From the NCBI GenBank assembly GCA_023424965.1, contig JAFADI010000063.1, positions 1 to 39,412 of the forward strand: a stretch of 39,412 nucleotides of DNA, read 5' to 3'. Shown piece by piece: positions 7,764 to 15,937 of this stretch. Source of the stretch: Bacillota bacterium (GTDB taxonomy: Bacteria; Bacillota; Clostridia; Acetivibrionales; JAFADI01). Numbering within the stretch: the first letter of the stretch is position 1; each line of letters begins with the position of its first letter. The position numbers were made by a program, and so were the translations under genes. The notes beneath the pieces are model-generated. The model searched no databases, had not been told where the DNA came from, and saw nothing but the letters and a program-made list of their open reading frames with translations.

Positions 7764-7780
7764 CCGAGTAATATACTTGG
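7764..7780 (+). promoter_or_regulatory. candidate IscR operator (inverted repeat)
   Basis: CCGAGTA-ata-TACTTGG is a 7+3+7 inverted repeat with one mismatch just downstream of the -10 and 20 nt before the iscR start. Position and symmetry suit autorepression by the Rrf2-type product. The assignment is inference. Confidence 0.5.
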
Positions 7781-7800
7781 GATTGGGGGAGGGTTGACGA

Positions 7801-8250
7801 ATGAAGCTGTCAACGAAAGGCAGATACGGGCTAAAGGCCATGTTAGACCTTGCAGTCCATAATTCCGAAGGACAGATATCGCTGAAGAGCATCGCCGACC
7901 GGCAGGGTATTTCTGAAAATTATCTTGAGCAGTTGTTTGCGATTTTGAGAAAGTCCGGACTGGTCAAAAGCATCCGGGGCTCCCAGGGCGGGTATGTTCT
8001 CGCTCAAAGTTCGGAAACGATAACGGTAGGAGCCATCCTGCGGGCACTGGAAGGTTCGCTTGCTCCGGTGGATTGCGTAGTAGAAAATGATCCTGCAAGT
8101 TGTTCCAGGGCCGAATTTTGTATAACAAAGTCAATATGGACGAAAATCAGGGACAGCGTCAACAGTGTGGTGGATTCCATCACACTTGAGGACCTTGTCA
8201 ATGATTACAGAAGTGCAAATAATAAAGGGGAATTTATATACTATATATAA
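7801..8250 (+). CDS. iscR: IscR-type Rrf2 family Fe-S cluster regulator
   Basis: This 149-aa protein has an N-terminal winged helix (MKLSTKGRYGLKAMLDLAVH; SLKSIADRQGISENYLEQLFAILRKSGLVKSIRGSQGGY) and a cysteine cluster C92/C101/C107 (CVVENDPASCSRAEFC) close to the three [2Fe-2S] ligands of E. coli IscR (92, 98, 104). IscR senses Fe-S status and controls cluster-assembly genes. It heads iscR-iscS-iscU-mnmA in the same orientation, and an inverted repeat in its leader is a likely self-operator. CymR-type Rrf2 proteins lack the cysteines, so IscR is favoured. Confidence 0.92.
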   Translation: MKLSTKGRYGLKAMLDLAVHNSEGQISLKSIADRQGISENYLEQLFAILRKSGLVKSIRGSQGGYVLAQSSETITVGAILRALEGSLAPVDCVVENDPASCSRAEFCITKSIWTKIRDSVNSVVDSITLEDLVNDYRSANNKGEFIYYI

Positions 8251-8345
8251 TTCCGACAGTTTTACTCAGATATTTGTTTAATTCATTTTCATTAAGGGAA
8301 TTAATAGTAGGGACATGATTTATATTACATCGAGGAGCAAAGAAT

Positions 8346-9527
8346 ATGTCAGAAAAATTTATTTATTTTGACCACGCAGCGACTACACCAGTCAAAAAAG
8401 AGGTTCTGGAAGCCATGCTTCCTTACTTTTCCACCTATTTCGGCAACGCTTCCTCCATCTATTCCATCGGGAGAGAAAGCAAAAAGGCCATCGAAGAGTC
8501 CAGAGACAAGGTGGCAAAGGCTCTGGGATCCCAACCCAAGGAAATCTTTTTCACCGGTTCCGGGACGGAGGCGGACAACTGGGCAATCAAAGGGGTTGCT
8601 TATGCCAACAAATCCAGGGGAAATCATATCATCACCACTTCCATCGAGCACCATGCCGTACTGCATGCCTGTCAGTACCTTGAAAGCGACGGATTTGAGG
8701 TTACATACCTTCCCGTGGATGAAAACGGCCTGATTACGCCCCAGCAGGTGGCGGATGCCATAAAACCCAACACCATCCTCATAACCATCATGTTTGCCAA
8801 CAATGAAATCGGCACCATTCAGCCTATTGCGGAAATTGGCGCCATAGCAAAGGAAAGAAAGGTATTTTTCCATACCGATGCGGTACAAGCGGTAGGAAAC
8901 ATACCCATAAATGTAAATGAGCTGAATGTGGACCTTTTGTCCATTTCCTCCCATAAATTCTACGGGCCCAAAGGTGTCGGAGCCCTGTATGTGCGAAAAG
9001 GCGTGAAGATAACCTCCTTTATGCACGGCGGAGCCCAGGAGAGGGGAAGAAGGGCCAGCACCGAAAATGTCGCAGGTATTGTAGGACTTGGGAAGGCCAT
9101 TGAAGTTGCTACGGAAAATCTGGACGAATACAACAAAAAGATTATGGACCTCAGAGAGCGTACCATTGATGAAATAGCGAAAAAAATACCTTTTGTAAAA
9201 CTAAACGGCGACAGGCACAAACGGCTCCCCGGGAACGTAAATTTCTCCTTTGAGTTCATCGAAGGCGAATCCTTGCTGCTGATGCTGGATATGAAAGGTA
9301 TTGCTGCTTCCAGCGGCTCGGCGTGCACCTCCGGTTCCCTGGATCCTTCTCATGTGCTGCTTGCAATCGGCTTGCCCCATGAAATCGCCCACGGCTCTCT
9401 CCGGTTGACCTTTGGAGAGGAAAACACCCATGAGGATGTGGAATACCTGATGGAAGTGCTGCCGATGATTGTTGAAAGGCTGAGAGAGATGTCCCCATTA
9501 TATGAATCTGTTAAGAGAGGTAATTAA
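8346..9527 (+). CDS. iscS: cysteine desulfurase IscS/NifS
   Basis: This 393-aa PLP enzyme converts cysteine to alanine, leaving a persulfide sulfur for Fe-S clusters and tRNA thiolation. It shows IYFDHAATTPVKKEVLEAMLPYF, SIEHHAVLHAC and the PLP lysine K204 in SISSHKFYGPKG. The catalytic C327 sits in a long mobile loop SSGSACTSGSLDPSHVLLAIG (group I type). It lies 95 nt after iscR and ends 1 nt before the iscU start codon. MnmA downstream is its likely acceptor, as is ThiI at the window's left edge. Confidence 0.96.
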   Translation: MSEKFIYFDHAATTPVKKEVLEAMLPYFSTYFGNASSIYSIGRESKKAIEESRDKVAKALGSQPKEIFFTGSGTEADNWAIKGVAYANKSRGNHIITTSIEHHAVLHACQYLESDGFEVTYLPVDENGLITPQQVADAIKPNTILITIMFANNEIGTIQPIAEIGAIAKERKVFFHTDAVQAVGNIPINVNELNVDLLSISSHKFYGPKGVGALYVRKGVKITSFMHGGAQERGRRASTENVAGIVGLGKAIEVATENLDEYNKKIMDLRERTIDEIAKKIPFVKLNGDRHKRLPGNVNFSFEFIEGESLLLMLDMKGIAASSGSACTSGSLDPSHVLLAIGLPHEIAHGSLRLTFGEENTHEDVEYLMEVLPMIVERLREMSPLYESVKRGN

Positions 9528-9528
9528 A

Positions 9529-9984
9529 ATGTATAGTGAAAAGGTTATGGATCATTTTATGAATCCCAGGAACGTAGGAGAAATAGAAAACGCCGATGGC
9601 GTCGGACAGGTTGGCAATCCCAAATGCGGCGACATCATGAAGATGTATTTGAAAATAGACAACAACGTTATCGTGGATGCAAAATTTAAAACCTTTGGCT
9701 GCGGGGCGGCTGTTGCCACCAGCAGCATGGCCACCGAGCTGGTGGTAGGTAAAACCGTCGACGAAGCGCTTAAGATAACAAACAAAGTGGTGGCTGAAGC
9801 TCTTGACGGGCTGCCTCCGGCAAAAATGCACTGTTCAAACCTGGCGGAGGAAGCCATTAACGCTGCAATTGAAGACTATAAGAGGCGCGCCGGCCTTCTG
9901 GAGGGCGATGCAGATTGTACTGCCTGTAGCAGGCGCTGTGACGATATTCATCACCATGCCGTTGAAGATGATGACGATGAATAG
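9529..9984 (+). CDS. iscU: Fe-S cluster scaffold IscU/NifU-like with Cys/His/acidic tail
   Basis: This 151-aa scaffold protein accepts sulfur from IscS and assembles clusters. The three ligand cysteines are C33 (GNPKCGD), C58 (FGCGAA) and C102 (HCSNL). The start ATG at 9529 follows GAGAGG and gives the canonical MYSEKVMDHFMNPRNVGEIENADG; an ATG nine codons upstream overlaps iscS and was rejected. Unusually, after the fold the protein continues about 25 residues with CTACSRRCDDIHHHAVEDDDDE (C130, C133, C137, three His, acidic end), a possible extra metal site. Confidence 0.93.
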   Translation: MYSEKVMDHFMNPRNVGEIENADGVGQVGNPKCGDIMKMYLKIDNNVIVDAKFKTFGCGAAVATSSMATELVVGKTVDEALKITNKVVAEALDGLPPAKMHCSNLAEEAINAAIEDYKRRAGLLEGDADCTACSRRCDDIHHHAVEDDDDE

Positions 9985-10014
9985 GCTGGTGCATTAAATT
10001 CAATTAACCCCATA

Positions 10015-10037
10015 AAAATGCAATTCCATTGCATTTT
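10015..10037 (+). other. A/T-rich hairpin between iscU and mnmA
   Basis: AAAATGCAAT (10015-10024), loop TCC, ATTGCATTTT (10028-10037) is a perfect 10-bp stem. It could attenuate read-through from iscU into mnmA or protect an mRNA end. The only T-run is within the stem, so termination would be weak. Confidence 0.45.
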
Positions 10038-10088
10038 GTGCGGCCGATGGGGCGATTCATTCGGCGCATCGGGGGCATGGAGGTTAAT

Positions 10089-11189
10089 TTGTCAAAAAAA
10101 AGTGTAATGATCGGCATGAGCGGCGGCGTTGACAGTTCTGTAGCTGCCGCTATATTATTGGAAAAGGGCTATGAGGTGATCGGCGTCACCATGCAGATCT
10201 GGCCCGATATGGAAGAGGAACGGCAGAAGACGGAAGGCGGCTGCTGTTCTTTGTCTGCTGTCGACGATGCCCGCTGGGTTGCCAATAAATTGGGCATTCC
10301 ATACTACGTCATGAATTTCAAGGACGTCTTTGAGGAAAAAGTCATTCATTATTTCAAAGATGAGTATCTGAAGGGAAGAACGCCCAACCCCTGCATTGCC
10401 TGCAACCGCTATGTAAAATTCGACGCTATGCTGCGCAAGGCCACGGCCATGGGCATTGATTTCGTCGCCACGGGCCATTATGCCCGAATCGCTTTTGACG
10501 GGGCTTTGAACAGATACGTCTTAAGAAAGTCCGTAACGGAAAAAAAGGACCAGACCTATGCTCTGTACAATCTGTCCCAGGATCAGCTCCGCAGGATTCT
10601 GATGCCGGTGGGGGACTATACCAAGGAACGGATAAGGGAAATGGCACGGGAAATCGGGCTTGCAGTGGCATCCAAGCCTGACAGCCAGGAGATTTGCTTT
10701 GTGGAGGACAATGACTACGGCAGGTTCATCAATGAAAATACCGATTATGAGATTGTCCCCGGCGATTTTGTCGACACAAAAGGAAATGTTCTCGGAAAGC
10801 ACAGGGGTATTGTCCACTATACGGTAGGACAAAGGAAGGGTCTGGGCATTTCCTTCGGAAAACCCATGTATGTGGTGGAAATCGATGTTCACAGCAACCG
10901 GGTGGTCCTGGGGGATGACGAAGAGGTGTTTTCAAACACTCTTATTGCAGAGGATTTGAATTTCATCACCCTGGACGAGCTTACCGCCCCCAAAAGGATC
11001 CGGGCAAAAATCAGGTATTCCGCCAGGGAGGCTGATGCCGTCATAAGACCTGTGGAAGGCAACAAGGCAGAGGTGGTTTTTGATTCCCCCCAAAGGGCTA
11101 TTACACCGGGCCAGTCCGTTGTTTTCTATGAAGACGACCTGGTGGTGGGCGGAGGAGTGATTGAGAAGGCAGTCAGAAAAAGCGGCTAG
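10089..11189 (+). CDS. mnmA: tRNA-specific 2-thiouridylase MnmA
   Basis: This 366-aa enzyme makes 2-thiouridine at U34 of Lys/Glu/Gln tRNAs using ATP and persulfide sulfur. The PP-loop is GMSGGVDSSVAA. The catalytic pair is C102 (NPCIACNRYVKF) and C203 (QEICFVED); the C-terminal GQSVVFYEDD is typical. The start is uncertain: TTG at 10089 has GGAGG 5 nt upstream and gives the normal short leader. An in-frame ATG at 10077 overlaps that GGAGG, and one at 10029 would lie in the upstream hairpin. The location behind iscS-iscU matches its sulfur source. Confidence 0.94.
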   Translation: MSKKSVMIGMSGGVDSSVAAAILLEKGYEVIGVTMQIWPDMEEERQKTEGGCCSLSAVDDARWVANKLGIPYYVMNFKDVFEEKVIHYFKDEYLKGRTPNPCIACNRYVKFDAMLRKATAMGIDFVATGHYARIAFDGALNRYVLRKSVTEKKDQTYALYNLSQDQLRRILMPVGDYTKERIREMAREIGLAVASKPDSQEICFVEDNDYGRFINENTDYEIVPGDFVDTKGNVLGKHRGIVHYTVGQRKGLGISFGKPMYVVEIDVHSNRVVLGDDEEVFSNTLIAEDLNFITLDELTAPKRIRAKIRYSAREADAVIRPVEGNKAEVVFDSPQRAITPGQSVVFYEDDLVVGGGVIEKAVRKSG

Positions 11190-11196
11190 GACGATT

Positions 11197-11997
11197 TTAC
11201 TCAATCCTGCCGAATACCGGCTTTCTATTTTCAAAATAGGCTACGTATTTGAATCCCGCAGACAGCAGCTTTTCTTTTACAATAGGGAAATCCATGGCAA
11301 TATGCTCCGGCCGGTGGGCGTCGGAGCCCAGGGTCAGGATTTCCCCGCCAAGCTCCCGGTAGCGCTTGAGGATGTCATAGTCAGGCATAGGGGAACCCAG
11401 GCCGCTCCTGTAGCCGGAGCTGTTCACTTCCAACCCTTTTCCGTCATGAATGACTGTCTTCAGGATGGAATCGATAACGTCTGAAAAGTCAGAATATCTT
11501 AACGTATTGTCGTCATAACCACCATATCTGCGGACATAACCAATGTGTCCTACGACGTCATATTCCTTATAACCTGCCACGGTATTTAAAACCTCCTGCA
11601 AGTAAATGCTGTAAGCCTCTTCAAGGGTCTTTCCTTCATAAAACTTTCCGAAGTAAGGGTCCATCCCATGGACAACATGAGTTGAAGCGATCACAAAATC
11701 AAAAGCATGGGAGGATACCGTTTTCATGGTATCTGCCATTACGTGAGGCTGGATGCCCACTTCAATGCCTTTGAAGATTTTCAGCCTGGGTCCGTATGTC
11801 CCTTTAATCTCATCGATACTTTTTATATATTGGGTAAAATCAAAAATGAAGTCTTCTTCGTAATCCGGATAAGCATAGTCCAGATGGTCGGTAAAGGTGA
11901 TCCCTTGAAGCCCTGATTCCAGAGCCTTTTGGCAAGCAGCCTCCATTGTCATCTGGCTGTCGGTTGAGAATTTGCTGTGTACATGGCAGTCTATCAT
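11197..11997 (-). CDS. PHP-family histidinol-phosphatase (HisJ/HisK type)
   Basis: This 266-aa metal-dependent phosphatase of the PHP superfamily shows MIDCHVHSKFSTDSQMTMEAACQKA, GITFTDHLDYAYP, FKGIEVGIQP, IASTHVVHGMDPYF, VVGHIGYVRRYGG and LGSDAHRPEHIAMDF. These give the His/Asp/Glu metal ligands in the expected order. The family hydrolyses histidinol phosphate in histidine synthesis. The ATG at 11997 follows AAGGAGA; the 16 codons farther upstream lie over that site. It converges on mnmA with a 7-nt gap. The coiled-coil gene ends 28 nt upstream on the same strand, suggesting co-transcription. Other PHP phosphoesterases cannot be excluded because no his genes are near. Confidence 0.82.
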   Translation of the reverse strand: MIDCHVHSKFSTDSQMTMEAACQKALESGLQGITFTDHLDYAYPDYEEDFIFDFTQYIKSIDEIKGTYGPRLKIFKGIEVGIQPHVMADTMKTVSSHAFDFVIASTHVVHGMDPYFGKFYEGKTLEEAYSIYLQEVLNTVAGYKEYDVVGHIGYVRRYGGYDDNTLRYSDFSDVIDSILKTVIHDGKGLEVNSSGYRSGLGSPMPDYDILKRYRELGGEILTLGSDAHRPEHIAMDFPIVKEKLLSAGFKYVAYFENRKPVFGRIE

Positions 11998-12025
11998 TTG
12001 AGGTCTCCTTAAAGAAAATATCTGA

Positions 12026-12310
12026 TTATACGACTTTCTCTTCAAGTATTTTTATTCTGGCTTTAATTCTTTCGAGATCTTCATATACTCCCTTATCGAT
12101 ATTGGACCGGATACTTTTTACATCTCTTTTTAGTGATTTGATATCTCTTTCCATGGTAGTTACCTTACTTTCCATGGTGTCTACTTTGCCTTCGATGGTG
12201 TTTACCTTGTCTTCCATGGTAGTTACTTTACCTTCGATGGTATTTACCTTGTTTTCGATGATATCCAATTTGCCCAGCTTTTCAAGGATAAGCTTTAAAG
12301 TATTTTCCAT
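12026..12310 (-). CDS. heptad-repeat coiled-coil protein
   Basis: This 94-aa protein starts MENTLKLILEKLGKLD after GGAGGAG. Residues 19-53 are five consecutive heptads of the pattern E-x-K-V-x-T-(I/M), followed by two looser ones (ERDIKSL, KRDVKSI) and a second helix (VYEDLERIKARIKILEEKVV). It should form a long parallel coiled coil. At DNA level the heptads are a 21-bp tandem repeat (12152-12256), so copy number may vary between strains. No enzymatic motif is visible. Such short proteins are widespread in Clostridia with unknown roles. It probably shares a transcript with the downstream PHP phosphatase. Confidence 0.75.
   Translation of the reverse strand: MENTLKLILEKLGKLDIIENKVNTIEGKVTTMEDKVNTIEGKVDTMESKVTTMERDIKSLKRDVKSIRSNIDKGVYEDLERIKARIKILEEKVV
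12152..12256 (-). repeat. 21-bp tandem repeat, five units, inside coiled-coil gene
   Basis: On the minus strand the units alternate between two near-identical 21-mers that encode ENKVNTI and EGKVTTM-type heptads. The plus strand shows the recurring CTTCCATGGTAGTTAC / CTTCGATGGTGTTTAC blocks. Confidence 0.85.
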
Positions 12311-12429
12311 AACCGCTCCTCCATGCACCTCACCCTATTGCTTTCTATGAGATATTTTACCATAGTGCAGACGAAAACGATAGGCCCATTATTGTTTTTG
12401 AAGACTTTAAAATAAATTTGTTTACAATG

Positions 12430-12458
12430 TTGCCCTGTTGGTATTTTAGGATTAAAAT
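12430..12458 (+). promoter_or_regulatory. promoter of the Gfo/Idh/MocA gene
   Basis: TTGCCC (12430-12435) and TAAAAT (12453-12458) with a 17-nt spacer, about 60 nt before the start codon. Confidence 0.45.
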
Positions 12459-12518
12459 CTTAAGTGGAATCAGCGATTGAGGTATGAACCCACAGGTTTT
12501 GGCAGGGAGGATTTATTT

Positions 12519-13676
12519 ATGGAAATGAATGTCGGCATGGTCGGCTATAAATTTATGGGGAAGGCCCACAGCAATGCTTTTAAGAAAGTCAGTATGTTCT
12601 TTGACCCCTCCTTCACCATCCATATGCAGGCACTTTGCGGAAGAAATGAAAGTGCCGTAAGGGAAGCGGCGGAAAAGTTCGGCTGGAAGGACTACGAGAC
12701 CTCCTGGGAGAGGGTTATAGACCGTGAAGACATCAATGTAATCGATATCGGCGCTCCAAGTGACGTACATAAGGAAATAGCACTGGCGGCTGCCGAAAAA
12801 GGAAAGCATATTTTTTGTGAAAAGCCCCTGGCACTAAATCTTAAGGATGCCCGGGAAATGCTGTCCGCGGCTGAGAAAAACAAGGTTAAGCATATGGTTG
12901 GCTTCAGCTACCGTTTTATGCCCTCCGTGCAGCTTGCCAAAAAATTGATTCTCTCGGGCAAGCTGGGAAAGATATATCATTTCCGGGCCCTTTACCTTCA
13001 GGATTGGATTGTAAGCCCCGAATTCCCGCTGGTGTGGCGGTTGGACAAAAAAATAGCCGGTTCAGGGGCATTGGGTGACATCGGCGCCCACATTGTGGAC
13101 CTGTCCAGGTTCCTTATGGGTGACATCGACAGGGTGACCGGAATGACCAAAACCTTTATTAAGGAAAGGCCTTTGATGGAAAATGCGGCGGGTTTAAATG
13201 CAAAAGCGGCGCCCGATGCTTCCAAAGGTGAAGTTACGGTGGATGATGCAGCGCTGTTTTTAGCAGAGTTCAAAAACGGTGCACTGGGCTCCTTTGAAGC
13301 CACCAGGTTCGGTAATGGGCATAAAAACGGCCTGTCTTTTGAGATAAACGGAAGCAAGGGGAGTCTGAAATTTGAATTCGAGAAAATGAACGAGCTCCAG
13401 TTCTATTCTTCGGAAGATGAAGAGGGAATCCAGGGCTTCAGGACTATTTCCGTCACAGAGCCGATCCATCCTTATGCCGGAGTCTGGTGGCCTGCAGGAC
13501 ATATCATTGGGTATGAACACACCTTTGTCCATGAGTTTTATGAATTCTTCCAGGCCATTGAAACGGATACGGTACCGATGCCTGATTTCAGTGAAGGGGT
13601 TAAATGCTCCCAGGTATTGGAGGCAGTGGAACTATCCGTTGAAAACGGACAATGGATTAAGGTGGACAGCCTGTAA
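12519..13676 (+). CDS. Gfo/Idh/MocA family NAD(P)-dependent oxidoreductase
   Basis: This 385-aa protein begins with the Rossmann entry MNVGMVGYKFMGKAHSNAFKKV. It carries the family's FCEKPLALNLKDAREML (the EKP lysine) and continues with the substrate-binding half GSGALGDIGAHIVDLSRFLMGDIDRV, which holds the Asp/His pair. Members oxidise or reduce sugars, inositols and amino-sugar derivatives. The substrate cannot be told from sequence alone. The ATG at 12519 follows GGGAGG; the longer frame back to 12477 lacks such a site. It is monocistronic or leads into the aminopeptidase 82 nt downstream. Confidence 0.9.
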   Translation: MEMNVGMVGYKFMGKAHSNAFKKVSMFFDPSFTIHMQALCGRNESAVREAAEKFGWKDYETSWERVIDREDINVIDIGAPSDVHKEIALAAAEKGKHIFCEKPLALNLKDAREMLSAAEKNKVKHMVGFSYRFMPSVQLAKKLILSGKLGKIYHFRALYLQDWIVSPEFPLVWRLDKKIAGSGALGDIGAHIVDLSRFLMGDIDRVTGMTKTFIKERPLMENAAGLNAKAAPDASKGEVTVDDAALFLAEFKNGALGSFEATRFGNGHKNGLSFEINGSKGSLKFEFEKMNELQFYSSEDEEGIQGFRTISVTEPIHPYAGVWWPAGHIIGYEHTFVHEFYEFFQAIETDTVPMPDFSEGVKCSQVLEAVELSVENGQWIKVDSL

Positions 13677-13758
13677 GGATGTAATATTGCCTTGAAAAAC
13701 GGAGTAAAATAAGAAAATAGTTTTTATACCGAAATAATTGCTTTTGGAGGTGCGCAAA

Positions 13759-15189
13759 ATGTCTGAAAATAAAACAGAAGGACAGAAATTAAAGGAGTTG
13801 TTATCCTATTCCACAAAGAATGCCTGGGAAAAATCCTCTGAAGAGGATCAAAGTGAGGCGTTTAAGTTTTGTGAAGAGTACAAGACTTTCCTGGACAGGG
13901 GTAAAACCGAGAGGGAATTTGCCCAGGAAGTAGAAAAACTGGCTGTTTCCAAGGGCTACCTATCCCTTGATGAAATTATTCGTACAGGCCAGCGGCTCTC
14001 ATCGGGGATGAAGGTATACAGAATAAACCGCAAGAAGTCCGCGGTCCTATCCGTCATAGGAGAGGAACCCCTCCAGAACGGAGTCAACATCGTAGGGGCC
14101 CATATTGATTCGCCACGCCTTGACCTGAAGCAGAATCCCCTTTATGAAGACTGCGGCCTTGCCATGCTTAAAACCCATTATTACGGGGGGATAAAGAAAT
14201 ACCAGTGGGTGGCCCTTCCTCTGGCGCTGCACGGAGTCATCCTGAAGGCAGACGGCAGCTCGATCTCCGTTAATATCGGTGAAGAAGCCGCTGACCCGGT
14301 GTTCACCATTTCTGATTTGCTGCCCCATCTTGCACAGGACCAGATGCAAAAAAAGATGAGCGAAGCCATCACCGGCGAAGGACTGAACCTCCTGTTCGGC
14401 TCCATCCCTTACAATGACGAGAAGATAAAGGATAAAGTAAAGCTCAATATTTTAAAACTGCTCCATGACAAATACGGCGTGGTGGAAGAGGATTTCATTT
14501 CTGCGGAGCTGGAGATTGTCCCCGCCTTCCAGGCAAAGGATGTGGGACTGGACAGGAGCATGGTGGGAGCTTACGGACAGGATGACAGGGTCTGTGCCTA
14601 TACGGCCCTGATGGCCATACTCGATGTACAGCAGGTCCAAAAGACTGCCGTATGCCTGCTTACCGACAAGGAGGAAATCGGAAGCATGGGCAATACCGGT
14701 GCCGAATCGGTGCTCTTTGAAAATTTCATGGCCGATATCCTGTCCCTCAGTGTAGACAACTACAACGACGTCCTGCTGCGGAGGTGCCTTGAAAGCTCCA
14801 GAATGCTTTCCGCCGATGTGAATCCCGCGGTGGACCCCAATTATGAAAGCGTTCACGAAAAAAGAAACGCTTCCTTCCTGGGGAAGGGACTTGTCATTCA
14901 AAAGTATACGGGATCCAGGGGAAAAGCCGGCGGAAGTGACGCAAATGCCGAATATGTTGCGGAGCTCCGCCACCTGTTCAATGCCAAAGGCATCCTGTGG
15001 CAGTCGGCGGAGCTGGGAAAGGTGGACCAGGGCGGAGGGGGCACAATTGCCCAGTTTGTGGCCAATCTCGGCATAGAGGTTATCGACTGCGGCGTAGCCA
15101 TCCTCTCCATGCATGCGCCTTTTGAAATCACCAGCAAAATCGATATTTACATTTCCTATAAAGCCTACAAGGTCTTTTACGGAATATGA
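13759..15189 (+). CDS. M18 family zinc aminopeptidase
   Basis: This 476-aa protein matches M18 (aspartyl/leucyl aminopeptidase I) length and motifs: NIVGAHIDSPRLDLKQNPLYED (first His/Asp ligands), THYYGGIKKYQWVALPLALHG, LLTDKEEIGSMGNTGAES (catalytic/ligand Glu pair), DVNPAVDPNYE and AILSMHAPFEITSK (last His ligand). It is a cytosolic di-zinc exopeptidase that removes N-terminal residues from peptides. No signal peptide is seen. The start ATG follows TTGGAGG. A large hairpin just after the stop codon probably ends the transcript. Confidence 0.92.
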   Translation: MSENKTEGQKLKELLSYSTKNAWEKSSEEDQSEAFKFCEEYKTFLDRGKTEREFAQEVEKLAVSKGYLSLDEIIRTGQRLSSGMKVYRINRKKSAVLSVIGEEPLQNGVNIVGAHIDSPRLDLKQNPLYEDCGLAMLKTHYYGGIKKYQWVALPLALHGVILKADGSSISVNIGEEAADPVFTISDLLPHLAQDQMQKKMSEAITGEGLNLLFGSIPYNDEKIKDKVKLNILKLLHDKYGVVEEDFISAELEIVPAFQAKDVGLDRSMVGAYGQDDRVCAYTALMAILDVQQVQKTAVCLLTDKEEIGSMGNTGAESVLFENFMADILSLSVDNYNDVLLRRCLESSRMLSADVNPAVDPNYESVHEKRNASFLGKGLVIQKYTGSRGKAGGSDANAEYVAELRHLFNAKGILWQSAELGKVDQGGGGTIAQFVANLGIEVIDCGVAILSMHAPFEITSKIDIYISYKAYKVFYGI

Positions 15190-15198
15190 CAGGACGAT

Positions 15199-15236
15199 GG
15201 TAAACCAGGTGTTGCTTCAAAAATGCCTGGTTTACC
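15199..15236 (+). terminator. hairpin terminator between aminopeptidase and HAD genes
   Basis: GGTAAACCAGG (15199-15209) and CCTGGTTTACC (15226-15236) form a perfect 11-bp stem with a 16-nt loop. They are followed by TGACATTTTCTTTCTT, only partly T-rich. Confidence 0.6.
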
Positions 15237-15267
15237 TGACATTTTCTTTCTTCAATTGGAGGTCAAC

Positions 15268-15915
15268 GTGAAACTGGAAGCAATGATATTTGATTTGGAT
15301 GGAACAATAGCGGATACCGTTCCCTTGACGATATATTCCCTTAAGGAGACCGCCCGCCAACTGACGGGCAAGGAGTACAGCGACGACTACATACTGAAGC
15401 TCTTTGGACCCATCGACTCTGAAATAATCAAAGGTCTGGTAAATAACCACAACCGGGAGGCTGCCGTAGAAGTGTATTTTACCTGCTTCCGCGAGAATTT
15501 CCACAGGTTTGTAAAACCCATGGACGGAATAGAGGAGTTGTTGAAGCACCTCAAAAGCAAGTCTGTCCGGACCGGCATGTTTACAGGCCGCAGCCGGCGG
15601 GGTACGGATATCGTTCTTGAAGAATTAAAGCTCAGAGAATATTTTGATGTCATCATCCCCGGCGATTTCATTGAAAACCCGAAGCCTGACCCGGAAGGGA
15701 TATGGAACGCCATGGACTATTTGCGGGTGGAAGGCCGGGCTGCCGCATATATAGGAGATATGGAGGTAGACGTGCTTGCGGGCAAAAATGCCGGGGTATT
15801 CTCAATCCTGGCCCTGTGGTCCACAACGGCGGATGAACGCCTCATTCATACGCACCCGGACAAATATTTCAGGAGCCCCCGGGAATTGATCCAGTGGCTG
15901 GAAAGCGAATCCTGA
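15268..15915 (+). CDS. HAD superfamily phosphatase (phosphoglycolate phosphatase-like)
   Basis: This 215-aa protein has all four HAD motifs: I DLDGTIAD (nucleophile Asp), II FTGRSRRG, III KPDPEG, and IV YIGDMEVDVLAGKNAG. The helical cap (about 15-85) marks subclass I, as in phosphoglycolate and pyrophosphate phosphatases. The GTG at 15268 was chosen because GGAGG lies 6 nt upstream; the frame to 15223 runs through the upstream hairpin. It converges on the DedA gene with a 22-nt gap. The substrate is unknown. Confidence 0.85.
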   Translation: MKLEAMIFDLDGTIADTVPLTIYSLKETARQLTGKEYSDDYILKLFGPIDSEIIKGLVNNHNREAAVEVYFTCFRENFHRFVKPMDGIEELLKHLKSKSVRTGMFTGRSRRGTDIVLEELKLREYFDVIIPGDFIENPKPDPEGIWNAMDYLRVEGRAAAYIGDMEVDVLAGKNAGVFSILALWSTTADERLIHTHPDKYFRSPRELIQWLESES

Positions 15916-15937
15916 TAAACAGGCACAGCACTTTAAT

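Noticed and set aside
12152..12256. CRISPR-like array
   Set aside because: The 21-bp units are contiguous without spacers and encode in-frame heptads; no other region shows repeat-spacer structure.
11946..12350. Plus-strand 134-aa repetitive frame (VVTL.SMV type)
   Set aside because: It is the antisense of the 21-bp coiled-coil repeats; the minus-strand frame has a strong ribosome site and a sensible heptad protein.
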